The notes: generated by a model from the sequence alone, not told the origin. DNA of 64,000 nucleotides from Agrypnia vestita (GCA_016648135.1 JADDOH010000505.1:62001-126000), one strand, 5' to 3'. Positions 47,469 to 59,205 are shown, numbered from the stretch's first letter. Translations and numbers: made by a program.

Positions 47469-47920
47469 TACACAGAATGTAACAGAGCTAGTCCACAATA
47501 CTTTATAGGTAGATTTCTGTTATAATTTTGAGATGAAAATGTTGTAGCAACCATGATCTGTTATGGATGTTATGGATCAATTGTTATGGAGTTATGAATC
47601 TCGAATATGAGAAATTAATTCCCTTTAATACAAGTCACCCTCCAATAATTGGAAAAAACCAATTGGAATTTCTGCAGATGTTTATCATTTTATCTTTTTT
47701 TTTATTTTTTTTATCTTGTATTGAAACGAATGAATTTTTCGTAATCGACATAAGTTACTATAATGATAGTCTAACGTTTTATAAAAAATAACTCAAGAAT
47801 ATTGAAAAAAAATGCAAATTTTGATATTGTTAACTCCATAACAATGTTACATTTTCGACTCATAATCAAGGCAGGAATCCACTTGTAAGGTATTATGAAC
47901 TGGCTCTGTTACATCTTGTA
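47469..47920. mobile_element. Foldback MITE
   Basis: Inverted ends: acacagaatgtaacagagc from the left and acaagatgtaacagagcc from the right, continuing about 50 bp. Inner parts (gttatggagtta) are also inverted. The middle (gatagtctaacgttttata, attgaaaaaaaatgcaa) recurs in the element at 62037-62515, so the two are related families. The 74-codon frame inside is chance. Confidence 0.65.
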
Positions 47921-48261
47921 TAATACGTATAAAGATGGAGTTTACATAAAAATATGTAAAATATTAATTTACGCGGTCCCTAATTTGTGACACAACATAA
48001 TAATAACAAAACCTAATAACTTCTCGAAAATTTCTAATAATGTAATAGAATGAAACCATTTTTTCGATATCCATAAATTATAACTTTTTCACATAAACAA
48101 TAAAGAATTAATTATGAAAATCTAAAAACTCTCATAAATCAACATTCCCTCATGTTTCGCCCCTATTATAATTATTTGCATGAAACTAAACAAGTGCAGT
48201 GTATCAAGCATCAGCTCCGTATTAGAGCAACAATTTTCTATTTGAACCACTTATGAAAACT
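47921..48261. other. Gene-free AT-rich sequence
   Basis: I see no gene, RNA or clear repeat here. Confidence 0.45.
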
Positions 48262-48587
48262 CCATTTGCTCAAAGGCATGCAATTTTTTTAGGACAAGGA
48301 TATATAACAAATTACCACAAGAGATCACAATTGCAAAACATCTAAAATTCCGTGCATTGCTGACTGAAAAGCTTTTTAATTTCGGAAGAAACCAGCTGGA
48401 AGAGATCAACAAAACTGTCACAGAACAGAATGTGGAGAAATGCGGTCTGAATAAAAAAGTAATATCATTATCTTTGAAATTGGTAAAAGACACCTGGAAG
48501 AGGTCCTCCGATACCTACTCTGTCTATACTTTTGTTTTTGTACTATCTACCTTGGTATTAATTTATTTATTTACACTTTTTGCTTGA
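48262..48587 (+). pseudogene. C-terminal end of a non-LTR retrotransposon protein
   Basis: Reads NFFRTRIYNKLPQEITIAK, then HLKFRALLTEKLFNF and on to a stop at 48587. The IYNKLPxEI followed by KFRxLLxxxL pattern is the end of CR1/Jockey-type reverse transcriptase proteins (compare YNNLPLDV in the tandem element). The last part, with a Leu/Val-rich stretch near the stop, is unusual and may be read-through into flanking DNA. Confidence 0.5.
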
Positions 48588-48758
48588 TCATGTATGTATA
48601 TACTTTTTACTCTAATTTACTTTACTTTCTTTTTCTTTTTATTCTTCTAATAATGCAACCATGAAATGAAATATTTAAATGGAGTCTCAATGTATGGAAT
48701 GGCTACTTACATCAGAACATGTATTTTATGTACCTAGCGAGGTAGGTAACGATAAAGG
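48588..48758. other. Gene-free sequence
   Basis: Nothing recognised before the hAT-like end at 48763. Confidence 0.4.
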
Positions 48759-48762
48759 CTAG

Positions 48763-49158
48763 TGATGTGCCAAGTCGTATTTTTTCTAACTCGAATACCT
48801 CGAGTTGAAATGTTGGCAGACTCGAGTCGCAACTCGAGTTGACTCGATGTCTATTTGAGAGTTGAGACTGCCAGATCGGTGCGTAAAAACGTCATATTAC
48901 TGTACGGGTGCGTTTTACGTATACTCAACTCGATGTCGCAAACTCGTTAGTCAATCAACTTTTTGAAAAATAATATAAATAAGGAAAGACAAGGATACAT
49001 AATAGATTTACGTATTAATGAAGAGATAAATACTCAAGAATGTGTTTTTTCTTCAAGTGATTTACTAATGTGGAGGTGTTACCTATGTCTTTATAATTAC
49101 AGGCACAGAATTTGCATTTGACCGTATCGTCATTATTATTTTTGGAAAAAACTCCCAT
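48763..49158 (-). mobile_element. hAT-type transposon end with CTCGAG subterminal repeats
   Basis: Begins tagtgatgtgccaagtc, a hAT-like terminus. Between 48790 and 48960 the motif actcga/ctcgagt recurs many times in both orientations, as expected for transposase-binding subterminal repeats. A BED zinc-finger frame lies at 49015-49158 on the minus strand, consistent with the N-terminus of a hAT transposase. The other terminus was not found. Confidence 0.5.
49015..49158 (-). CDS. BED-type zinc finger peptide (47 residues), hAT transposase N-terminal remnant
   Basis: ATG at 49158 (complement), stop at 49015-49017. It contains VKCKFCAC, then STLVNHLKKKH: the C-x2-C and H-x4-H ligands of a BED zinc finger, the DNA-binding domain at the N-terminus of hAT transposases. 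The catalytic and dimerisation parts are missing after the stop. It is therefore either a truncated pseudogene or the first exon of a longer transposase; no splice site was evaluated. The surrounding CTCGAG repeats would be its natural binding region, but that is inference. Confidence 0.55.
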   Translation of the reverse strand: MGVFSKNNNDDTVKCKFCACNYKDIGNTSTLVNHLKKKHILEYLSLH

Positions 49159-49435
49159 GAGACGCTCTTATTTTATTATTTTCAGGGAGCAGTCCTCCTG
49201 AAATTGTAGTAATTAATAATCGTTTGTGAAGTATAAATATATTTAGTTTATATAACTGGTAAATAAGTTAATAATAATACTAGATTACCCGCTGCACAAC
49301 GACGCGTGCAATTTAGCCTCGATGATGATTAACTGCAGTATTTATTTTATTTTACGAAAAGCGCTCGTCTGAGACTTTTTAAATTTTCGAAATAGGGCAC
49401 CGTTTCGCGGAGATATTCGTGAAAACCCAAAAACA
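49159..49435. other. Gene-free sequence
   Basis: Nothing recognised. Confidence 0.4.
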
Positions 49436-49436
49436 C

Positions 49437-49538
49437 AACCTAACCTAACCTAAACCAGGTTGGGTTGGATAAAATAAGGTTAAGTAAAGTTAGGTTAAAT
49501 TAGATTAGGTTAGGTTAGGTCGGGTCAGGTTAGATTTG
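49437..49538. repeat. Interstitial insect telomere-like repeats, inverted
   Basis: aacctaacctaacctaaacc (49437-49456) is followed by the opposite strand form (gttaggtt, attaggttaggttaggt, 49487-49520) with degenerate copies between. TTAGG is the common insect telomere unit. The two orientations face each other, as in an inverted or end-to-end arrangement. Confidence 0.6.
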
Positions 49539-49545
49539 GTTCATC

Positions 49546-50759
49546 ATCATACATCAGCTCCTGTACTCCAATTTTCGAACGCCGCGATTTCGATTCCATG
49601 ATTTATCTCCAGCGTTTGAGTTATGGGCTCTTCTCCAGCGTTTGAGTTATAAGATTTATATGAGATTTGACGCTGTCTGAGATAATCCATGTTTCGTAGG
49701 TATAAGAAATTGTCACATTAAGATGTTGACAATTCTAACTCATGTTTAGTTGCAATTTTCAGAATATGAATGATCTATTATCTTCAGAATAGAGATGAAT
49801 CTTACTCACGTGCTGGTGCATTGCGATTCTAATAGGTTACTTAAATTATACTTAACACTACAGTTTAAATTTACTCTGCGTGATCTACATAGGTAGATCA
49901 CGATTTCTTTACGAGTTACGATTTTGATTTGTTAAGGTTTATGATGTACGATTTTGCGTTTGAGTTTGAGGTTTTACTAGGTTTACGAAGTTTACGAGGT
50001 TGATTTATGAGAGTTCTGCAAAATGAGAATAAATACAATAATTAGAATAATACCTTATGATTTAGCTGATGTCAGAAGAAGCAGAATTGCGATGTTTGTT
50101 ACCGGGAGGAGCAGAAGATCCTATATCCTGAAACCTCTTAGAAAGGAGTGATTACCGCTCTGCGGATATTTTATAGGCTCGTGCCAACGAAATGTCGCAC
50201 CATAGTGTTGTGCGACCGAAAAATGAAGCTCTTGAATTAATAATTATTTCAATATTTTAAATATTTTCATTACCCGATATTTATTATGTTACATGTTAAA
50301 ATCCAACTTAAATTCATAAATCATTTACAGTTGTAGCTTTTTTCGAAATACTTCAACATTTCATTATCAAATTACCTTTTATTACCGTATTATTAAATGA
50401 CTCGCATATTTACCAATATACAAAATAAATCAGGTCTATGTGACTACAAAGTATTTAAAAAAAATATCAATTTTTGTATGTATATATTTGTGCATTATAT
50501 TTAATTAAATAAATAAAAATATGTCCTCGTATATGCATTCTTATTTTTTTTGTATTTAGGGTGAATGAAAAATATTTGTACCGTAAAGACAGCTGGTTAA
50601 TAAATAGATATAAATATTTTTCAAATAACACATTACATTTTTAGTGATTTTCTGTCTCACTATCTCCTGTTTTTAAGAAAATATGGTCCTTGTTATATAT
50701 TGCATGAGGTAATAAGGTTTTATAAAAAAGCTAATATAAAAAGGTATTTTTGTCACTGG
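49546..50759. other. Gene-free sequence
   Basis: Direct repeat of tctccagcgtttgagttat at about 49605 and 49633, 28 bp apart. A small hairpin cgtgatctac-ata-ggtagatcacg lies near 49879. No gene. Confidence 0.45.
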
Positions 50760-50880
50760 GGAAATCAACCGGCGAATAGACCCGTTGGACAGGAACCGGT
50801 GGAGAAGAATTTTGCAGCCAAGACCCACCCCGGGTCGTCGTGCTTGCGATGATGATAGTTTCGTCACTAATTGTTGCCGT
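50760..50880 (+). pseudogene. Possible retrotransposon 3' end fragment
   Basis: One frame reads DRNRWRRILQPRPTPGRRAC, like the DRxxWRxIL ending of RTE-type proteins. The match is short and the frame stops nearby. Weak. Confidence 0.35.
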
Positions 50881-51003
50881 GAGACCAAGAAGTCGGAGAA
50901 TCTAGCTATTTAAAGAGAAAAATGTACCAAGGATATTATCTAATATTCAACCCTCCACCTGGGAGGCTCTGAGGCCCACCGCCTTAACATGACACCTAAA
51001 GGT

Positions 51004-51900
51004 CAGAGGCGTAGCAACAAATTACCAGACCCCCGAACAAATACGTATGGAAGGCCCGTTTCTTTATTTTATTTGAAATAAAAAATATGTATAGGGTATT
51101 TTTTTAGATGTATAGATGTAACACATTAAAACCATGATAATGACAAAGGTATTGGAAAAATAATTTGATGCCATTGGTGTTTAAATTTCCCTAAAACGAG
51201 CCCCCTTTCAGGATTCAAGCAAGTTGGTCCTATTATCGTAGCACAAGCTTTAAGCTTAGTTTTAAAATATGTAGTAAGAATATTGATGCGACGCGTATTC
51301 CGTGTGTGCTCTCTATTTTATTATAAAAATATATACGATTACGATACCATGATTTTTGAAATAATTTTGCATAATTTGAAACATTTTTCTTGCTTAAGTA
51401 TATGGTGAGATGGCAAACGTAACTGCCAGTTGTCAGCTGTCAAATTGAATGTCGCTGAAAAAAATGATGCCACTTCAAAAACGAACCCTAAAAAAACACC
51501 AATACCATAGCCATTATCACATTTTTTTTTTCATTTAATTTCATTTTAAAGTTCTACGCCCCAAAAAAACACCCATATTCAAAAGTTAAATTATAAGGCA
51601 TATGTATCAAAAAAATGTTATTTTCATGTACGAATAGATGTCATTGCTAAAGATACTTTTCTAAAAGACGTTTCCTCGGTTGGGTCAAGTTAAAGTCAGA
51701 TGTGCTTCGGTTTATCTGTACTTTTCAAAGTTAAAACTTTGTTTATAGTACAAAAAGTTACAATGGAATTATTTTAGTTTTAAATTTGAGATCAACTCTT
51801 AATCACCCACTCGTTACAAAAGTTTTTTTAATTTTTGATTTAATTGTTGAAATTACTCGGTCCCCCTGGCCCCCGACCCCGCCACGTAGCTACGCCACTG
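51004..51900. mobile_element. Non-autonomous hAT-type element (897 bp)
   Basis: Left end CAGAGGCGTAGC (51004) and right end, inverse of CAGTGGCGTAGC (51900), with G-rich/C-rich subterminal parts (gacccccg; cggggtcggggg). Putative 8-bp target duplication ctaaaggt (50996-51003) and ctcatggt (51901-51908), 6 of 8 identical, fits hAT. No ORF. Similar ends at 29762 and 33107 suggest a family. Confidence 0.6.
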
Positions 51901-54499
51901 CTCATGGTGTCCGTATCCTCTTCTGTATTGTCAACTGCAGCCCATTATAGGTCAAATCTCTCCCCCCATAAGTAATCCATTTATCGTAATCCATCTAATT
52001 TCTTTTCCTGCTGGTTTTAACACTTTGCAAATATCCGAGTAGTTTCTCCGAATTTATCGCATTCCAAGTCGTAAACATAATGGCACCTATTCTCTTAGAA
52101 CTTTCCAGACAACGCGCACGCCATCATCGTCTACGGCATACAATACGTCAAACACACATTTCACTTTCTTTATTAGAAATATTCCACACTCCATTTTATT
52201 TTTATTAATTATTTACATACACAGATAATTAATTATTTTTAACATACAGATATCAGGTCATCAATGACCCTGGTCCTAATATAGAAACGATGTAGAAAAA
52301 AAAACTATGAGTTGTGTGTAAAAAGTAAAAATATAAATAAAAGATATAAGATATAAAACTAGAGTGCGTGGGTTCAGAGCCAACTAACTTTATGAAGTGG
52401 CATGGTATAGTCCTTAATGTAAGCAAATATTGCTTTAAGTTTATGATTTTTGGTTATGGTTAGCATAGAATATAAGGTCATAATTTGGTTAGCATTCAAA
52501 AGACTGCTAAATATGCATATTAAAATAAACCTGAGTCACGAAGAATATATTCTGGTTTGTGTAACTGGATGAGATGTCGTTGTCGGAATTATTCATTCTA
52601 AGTAGAAGGAAGAAATACCTTAGATTGGTAACGCAAATCTTGGTGTCAAATAGGCTCGGAGATCTCATTGATTAGACAGGCATGTTTAATTTATTTGTGA
52701 AAGATCAATGGAGGTAAATAGAGAAATACAGAGATATTTCGCAGAAATTATTCATGTTTGATAATAACATATTTTAACACTAATGCTTTCATTTAAGTGT
52801 CAAACTGTAAATGGTAAATTTTACAAAATTTTCTTTAATAAATTCAGAAGCGAATGATGTGTGAAAATTATGAACATAATTTTGCATCACAGTTGATGAC
52901 TGAAATCTGTTGAATCGCTTTTGAAACCGAATTAAAATTAAAAAGTAAAATTAAAAATAAAAAAAAATAAAAAAAACTCATAGGTACTCGATTTTTTCGG
53001 ACAAAAATATAAAACAAATTTATTTTAAATTTGGATTTTTAACTGAATAAAGATTATATTCAGGTTGCAAACTGAACAGTGGACGAGGCCGTTTATTTTC
53101 AATGGAATACCCATGAAAAAGGACGCCAGATGTACTAGACGTCTTTTTACGAAAGCTTTAGAGAGTTCAATTTTCAGCTAAAGTTTAAATGAAAAATTAC
53201 ATTGTGAAAAGCAAATGACGCTCTTATAAATTATAATTAAGGCTTATTTAAAATAAAAGCATTTGAGACAGTACGCTATTTTTAATCTATTACTGATAAA
53301 ATGTACCTTTTGAGTTTTTATCGGGGTGGTTGAAGGAGTGTGAGAACTTACTCAATTATTACTTTCCATTTGCTTTCCTCGCTATGATGAATCGTGCTGT
53401 GAACTGTTGATTTCCTTAATCAATTAATGTATATTATGGATGTCTCACAGAGATGAAACTGTATTTTATTATTATTATGGGAAAGTAGGTATATAGAAGT
53501 CATTTATGGTGTATATCGGACTTACGACCGATCGTATGGTAGGCTTAAGTGATCACTTTACACATATGTAACGTTCGCCATTTCCACCATGATAGAATAT
53601 ACCATGTCGTACTAATTTTTGGAAGTTGTATATATTTGGATTATATGACACACTCAATGAGCGACATTAACGATATCAAAAATAATTAGCGACATCTGTG
53701 GGGATTTAGGGGGAAAGAAAATGGCTGTCACAGGCCGGTATAATAGGTTGTTACAACACGTACGTATATGTAAAAGGCAGTCAGTTGATTTTGTCAATTA
53801 GTATAACTCGTGTATGTATGTTGAATAAGGTGTAATTGGTTACACATTCTTCCGCTAAGAGAAGAATTCCTTTTGAAAACCGTAAATTTTTTTGATGGTC
53901 AGATTTTTTCAATTTATCTTTCCAAGTGATTCATTTTATTTTATTAGAATATCTGACAAAACTGACAAATATGGCTTATTATAATACGATCGAAGATATG
54001 TTTCGTATGTTTGCTATCGGTCACGAAAGTTCCATACCTACACGAGTATTTATGAAAACATCGAATTTAAATACAAGAAGCTGTTCCCGTCGCAGGCTCT
54101 CGCGACACAACATGTATGCATTTAAAGCGATACAAATTTTATTCCGGCAATATTTTACCTACACCTTCTTTCAAATGCATCAGCGCGCTGCCATGGAGCA
54201 ACAGCAAACATCTACGTAATATCATCCACAGGGTGTTTCCGACATCGTGCTACCTACAATTTTGAAATAACAAGAAAGCGAAAAAAGGATTAAAAATATT
54301 CTACTGAAACTTTTATTGATATTAATATCACTTAATGATTTGGCAGCTACTTCGTGATGCAACATTATGATTCAAAAATATTCTTTAATTAATTTTGTAT
54401 AACACGCACACAATTATTATTAAGAGTTATTATTGTTTCAGTTCTAGTTTCGGGAAGATCGGAACTTCCCATGGACTGGTATAAATGATAACTTATTAG
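51901..54499. other. Gene-free AT-rich sequence
   Basis: The 97-codon frame at 53926-54219 has an Arg-rich middle but no recognisable domain; I give it little weight. A single CAGGGTGT-type end (cagggtgtttccgacatcg) lies at about 54231. Confidence 0.4.
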
Positions 54500-54680
54500 T
54501 TATTCTTGACAGCTATTTGAATTTACATCAGCCCTGATGATGGACCCTGCAATGAGATCTGAAACATCGGCCAGAGAGGTCACATATACACGGCAGAATA
54601 TCCCAGAAAACTATACACTATTCACAGAAGATTCAGAACGGCCGTGAAAACCTGAGAACATATTTATTTGAATTTGTAAT
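54500..54680 (+). mobile_element. Penelope-type terminal repeat fragment
   Basis: Contains ccctgatgatggaccctg, gaaacatcgg, gagaggtcaca, acggcagaatatcccagaaa and gaacggccgtgaaaacctga. The first parts match the reverse complement of 20325-20435. The last matches the sequence after the GIY-YIG remnant at 29.1 kb. A CTGATGA...GAAA arrangement (54534-54564) recalls the hammerhead motifs reported in Penelope terminal repeats, but the stems here are weak. Confidence 0.5.
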
Positions 54681-54726
54681 ACATATATTTGAAAAATATA
54701 CATTTATTTAATAAATTTTTGTACAC

Positions 54727-55047
54727 ACGTATGAAAATAAAAACGATTGTTTTTTAAGTTCTACCTTTTTTATTTTCTGAGGCGCGTTTCGCCTTATGGG
54801 GGCATTATCAATCTAAATATTTTACATTCAACAACTTTTGTTTATATTAAAAGTATTAGGAAAAACCTTAATCCAAAAACCTTAATTAATTCTTAAAATT
54901 ATCTAGCATCTCTTTCTAATACTTTTAATATAAATAAAAATTGTTAAATGTAAAATATTTAGATTGATAATGCCCTCATAAGGCGTAACGCGCCTCAGAA
55001 AATAAAAAAGGTAGAACTTAAAAAACAATTGTTTTTATTTCCATATG
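54727..55047. mobile_element. Foldback element with TGATAA...GAAAC motif
   Basis: Arms of about 135 bp (54727-54861 and 54918-55047) are inverted copies around a loop of about 56 nt. Each arm contains ttgataatgccc, then ataaggcgWaacgcgcctc; the gcc/ggc bases pair. No ORF. The pattern recalls the 26-kb foldback but the sequence is different. Confidence 0.7.
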
Positions 55048-57189
55048 ACTTTAAACTTACCTCTGAAACAATAAATTTTTGTTAATTATGTGGATCGATA
55101 ATTAAACAAATATTGTTTTAAAACAATGTTTTTAATAAATTTTAGAAAAATATGGCGCATTAAATGAGAAAATATTTCTTATTCAGTCTTGAAGTAATTA
55201 TGAAAAAATAAGAAATTAGACTTTTAAATTGTTAATTACGTTTACTATTGCATTATCGCCGCCAAAGCAGTCAACAAACAGGATGAAAGTCCGTTGTACA
55301 TCTTTTTATCGCTTGGACATTATTGTACGTGCTTTAAATGCTGAAACATCTCTTCAGAAATTTTACATTATATGAGGCGGATAGAACCTTACAGATTGTA
55401 TATGTTGTTATTTGGGTCCTACGTCGAACTTGACAGCTACCAAGAGAAGTGCTGCCCACCCTTGCTGCTCAAAACTAAAGCTTAGTACTGTCTCTTCATT
55501 GTTCCACATGGGCGGAAAAGGTCCGACTTGTCATTGTAAAGTATACTTGCCGGCCAAAAGTTTCCAGATGATTTATATTTTTCTCACCCATTTTATTTGA
55601 TGAGGTTGTGCTATATTATTTTGGTTTCTCAAATTTTGAATAATTTTCAATTATTTCAATTCTGTTAAACAAATACGCCCATATTTATGACATCGCTGTG
55701 AAACTCAATATTAATGAAGTCTTAATTGAGGCGTAGACATTCTCACTAAATTAATAATTTAACACAAAATTCGACACTGCGATATTTCTATTTGTCCTTT
55801 GATAAAAACCACAGGTATTCAATTATTCGAATTTAATCAAGCGCTGCATTGTAATAAGTGTGCTGCCAATCATGATTTATGTTCAATTATTTTACAGTAG
55901 TTTAGTAGTATTTAGAGTACGTTGAAGCTTAAATATTACAATTGGTGTATTAAACAAATACTTCTTTCTCTTTTAATTATGAAATGTATTCATGCCAGTT
56001 TTTTTTATCATTTTCAGAGCTTTCAGATTTGGGTCTGGCCCTGCTAAGAGATCTCCTATTTTAATGTTTTATTAGCTTTTGTTTTTGATACTATAAAAAG
56101 TTTGACTTGTATTCTTTTATCTGATTTTTCTAGTTTGTAGCTAAGTTGTTCAATATTTTTCAGCATTTTTAGCAACGCCTCCTACTATACTGCTATGTAT
56201 ATGTTACAGTTTATCTGTATTTCTAGTGAGTTTATCATTTCACTGGCATTTTAGTTCAATTATATTCAAGGTCATTCTTATTATATCCAAACAGATTTAT
56301 ACCAATAGAAATTAAATGAAAAATATTTTATCTGATATGTTACTAGTGAAATTATATTGATTTCCGAACTGTCATTAAAATTAAATTTGACAGATCATGA
56401 CATATGTTCATGTAACATGTATAATATGTAGATCAATGCCTACTACTATGTATAGGTACAAGTGACGACTTATGCACGTGGGGGGAGCTAGCACTACCCT
56501 GCACTAGTTCTTCGCTATTGTAAAATATTTTTGGTATTTCTAGTGTTAGAATATAATATTTGAAATGGTAACATCAAATATACAAGTAGCGCCCTCTATA
56601 TCCGTAGTGAATTTAGCTTCTCTATGTATAACTTACATCTTACATCAAAAAAGAATTCAGGTACAAAATGACGTGATTTCAAATGAAATTAAAATTTTAT
56701 TCGATACATTAAATCAAAGTACTTCTATTTCCAAACGAGAATTCATTAAAATGTGTTTAATAGGTAGTTTCACTCGATGTTAAAGGTAGTTCGGAACCAG
56801 CCTGTGGGTCAGTGAATCATGCACGGCGCAATATTCACGGGCGGAAAGATTTTACTGGCAAAATGCCAACACCATACCGACATCTAGCGACACTATTGGA
56901 CAGGGAATGATATTGGCTGTCAAAGAATAAAACTTGGTAACTTTGAACTTCGTGAAAGTTCTAAATCAGCTGCCATTTTTCAATGCGAGTTAATCATGCG
57001 CCCGGTTCTCTGAATTGGTGGGTTTTATTAACGTGGGATCAGTATTTTTCAATATTTTGAATAAACCGACATACTTGACCCTTTGCCGAATTCCAGTACG
57101 TGGTGGAGTATCGACATAATTAAGAAAAAAATTAGAAACTGGGAAAAATTAGAAGCACTATAACCAAAAATTCAAGTAAATTAATATAT
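55048..57189. other. Gene-free AT-rich sequence
   Basis: No gene was recognised. The 62-codon frame at 55412-55600 and the 72-codon frame at 56565-56783 have no recognisable content. The region 56800-57120 is GC-richer and contains catctagcgacac, a motif that recurs in insect repeats; possibly a transposon fragment. Confidence 0.4.
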
Positions 57190-57570
57190 ATCTAGGTTCT
57201 GCGGGCGGCTATCCTGATCGCTGCGTGGCCATTAGTGTCTACAATTAGCTGTCGCCTATTGTCTGCTGCTTTTCATAAAATTTTGTTATTTCGAAATGGA
57301 CAATAGAAATGTTGCGCATTCTATGCGTCGTTCTTGTAGCAATTATAATAAAGATTGCCTGGCTGCTAAATAAATCTAGCCTGCTCGGTCCTGCGGGCGG
57401 CTCCGCAGGGAGCTGGGCGGCCGACAGTAGCCGCTACACGCCCCTTAAAGCCCGATACTCAGCCATTGGTATCTGCAATTGACTATTAGCTACCCTGGCC
57501 GCTGCGTGGCCGATAGTGGCTGCTGCGCGGCCATCTGTGTCTGGAATTAGCGCTCGCTCACTGCCTGGTA
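57190..57570 (+). repeat. GC-rich internally repeated block
   Basis: tcctgcgggcggct occurs near 57194 and 57390. cgctgcgtggcc occurs near 57221 and 57501, each followed by similar sequence (attagtgtctacaattagc; atctgtgtctggaattagc). This is an imperfect duplication in an otherwise AT-rich region. Nature unknown. Confidence 0.55.
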
Positions 57571-57944
57571 CAATAAAAGAACTAAAATAACAAAAATAAT
57601 AATTGAACTAAAATTAGAATTGGTGAATCAAGTGATGAAATATAATATTTTGGTGCAAATACTTCAAGTTAGATATGAATTATTGCACAGAATGAAACTA
57701 AGTAAGGATTTTCATTCATACATATATGTTTCATTCATACATACATCACAATACAAGAAGTGGCAACAGTATAAGACTACAGAAAAAAAAACAAAATTAC
57801 TTGAATTAATGATTAGTTAAATAAAAAAATTATGCACTGAGGACCCAAAATCTTCGACAGCCTACCAAAGATAATACAAAATAAAGGAATTTATATTACA
57901 GTGGAAGAAATTGTTATGAAAAGTTACTATTATCATATACCTAC

Positions 57945-58030
57945 TACTTACTATACATAAACATAACTATACATAAACGTACACTACTTACTGCTTACTA
58001 TACATAACTACTTACTATACATAAACGTGG
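57945..58030 (+). repeat. Tandem cttactatacataa repeats
   Basis: Several units of acttactatacataa(acgt) in a row, irregularly spaced, inside the decayed retrotransposon copy. Confidence 0.6.
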
Positions 58031-58149
58031 AACTAGATAAACATTACTAGATAAAAAAACACAGTAATAACGAGCTGGCCCAAAAAGTGTCAAGTCGCAG
58101 AAATATAACAATTGGTAAATTACATACCCCTGTGTACTACCACAACTGG

Positions 58150-58187
58150 TCAGCATCACTACACATTTAGGTGTGTAATGATGCTGA
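58150..58187. repeat. 16-bp hairpin
   Basis: tcagcatcactacaca and tgtgtaatgatgctga pair with one mismatch over a tttagg loop. Function unknown. Confidence 0.7.
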
Positions 58188-58784
58188 GCATGTAAATGTA
58201 ATGGTTTAAAGAATTGCCGGTTGAAATGAGGATTGAAAAAATTATGAGGCATTTAAGAAAAACGTTAAAAAATATCTTCAGAGTTAATTAAATTTTTATT
58301 TTATTATATATGTAAGCCACCCACTTGTTATTAAATTGTGTGTACATTTTATAATATTATTCTCTAGAAAAATATACAATATATTTAAAATGTAATGATA
58401 CTCCTCTCCTATACACGAGTTTATGTCACTCATGTAGAAGAGAAATATCCATTATAAGTAACTGTCTCTATCTTTATTCTAAAAAAATTTATTTATAAAA
58501 AATTTTAATAATTAAAAAAAGTAAGAATTGAAAAAAGAAAAATAAAATATTATAAAATTTAAATTATCTCTCTAAAATATGCGACTCGCATACATTCACT
58601 TCACTCAATGACGCACACAGTCTTAACTAACATCAATTCATACAGTTATACTTTTAAAAAAATATCCTTAAAACTTATAATAAGGGGTAGTAAATTTACC
58701 TTAAAAAACATAATATTGCAGTACATAATCATTAGTCATTTAAAAGTTTTTCATAGTTTACTTTTTGTACTCCAGTTTCTCCTC

Positions 58785-59205
58785 CTATATTCACTGTAGG
58801 TAGTTTTCAACTTTCAACTCCTCTATATTCACTGTAGGTATTTTGTATTATTGTTTTCGGTAAGCTGGTGAAGATTTTAAACTTAATTTTTATACATCAA
58901 ACAATTTTGATATATTTTGTGATATATTTTTGATTTTCATCTGAAGTCTTATTCCTACTATCGCCGCCTCTTGTATCGTATGAATGAAAATCCATATTTA
59001 GTTTCATCCTGTTATTAAAGTTATTGAGAAATAATCCATGACTAATTTTAAATATTTGTACAAAAACAGTATATTTTATTCTCTGATTCACTAATTCTAG
59101 TCTTAGATCAATCAACATTTTTGTAATTTTTCTTCTTCTATTGATTTTCTTTTTTTCAGATAAATACAAACCACTGATATCCTTTAGTTTTGTACACCTC
59201 AATGA
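58785..59205 (-). pseudogene. Decayed non-LTR retrotransposon C-terminus (minus-strand copy)
   Basis: Reads LELVNQRIKYTVFVQIFK, then MKLNMDFHSYDTRGGDSR, then in another frame FKIFTSLPKTIIQN. The YDTR block and LPK block match the plus-strand copy at 57600. A 38-bp direct repeat (tatattcactgtaggta twice, near 58788 and 58828) lies at its end. The open part is 101 codons (58897-59202). Pseudogene because the catalytic domains are absent. Confidence 0.6.

Larger units (their letters stand above)
57600..58290 (+). pseudogene. Decayed non-LTR retrotransposon C-terminus (plus-strand copy)
   Basis: Contains ELVNQVMKYNILVQILQ and MKLSKDFHSY, then KIFDSLPKIIQN, then FKELPVEMRIEKIM with HLRKTLKNIF. 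These are the end blocks of CR1/Jockey-like reverse transcriptases (YDTR region, LPxxI, FKxxLKxxL). The blocks are separated by stops and by the ACTATACATAA-type repeats. A homologous copy on the other strand lies at 58785-59205. Confidence 0.55.

Noticed and set aside
53926..54219. 97-codon frame with an Arg-rich segment
   Set aside because: No recognisable domain, no repeat of the frame elsewhere, and composition typical of random AT-rich DNA.
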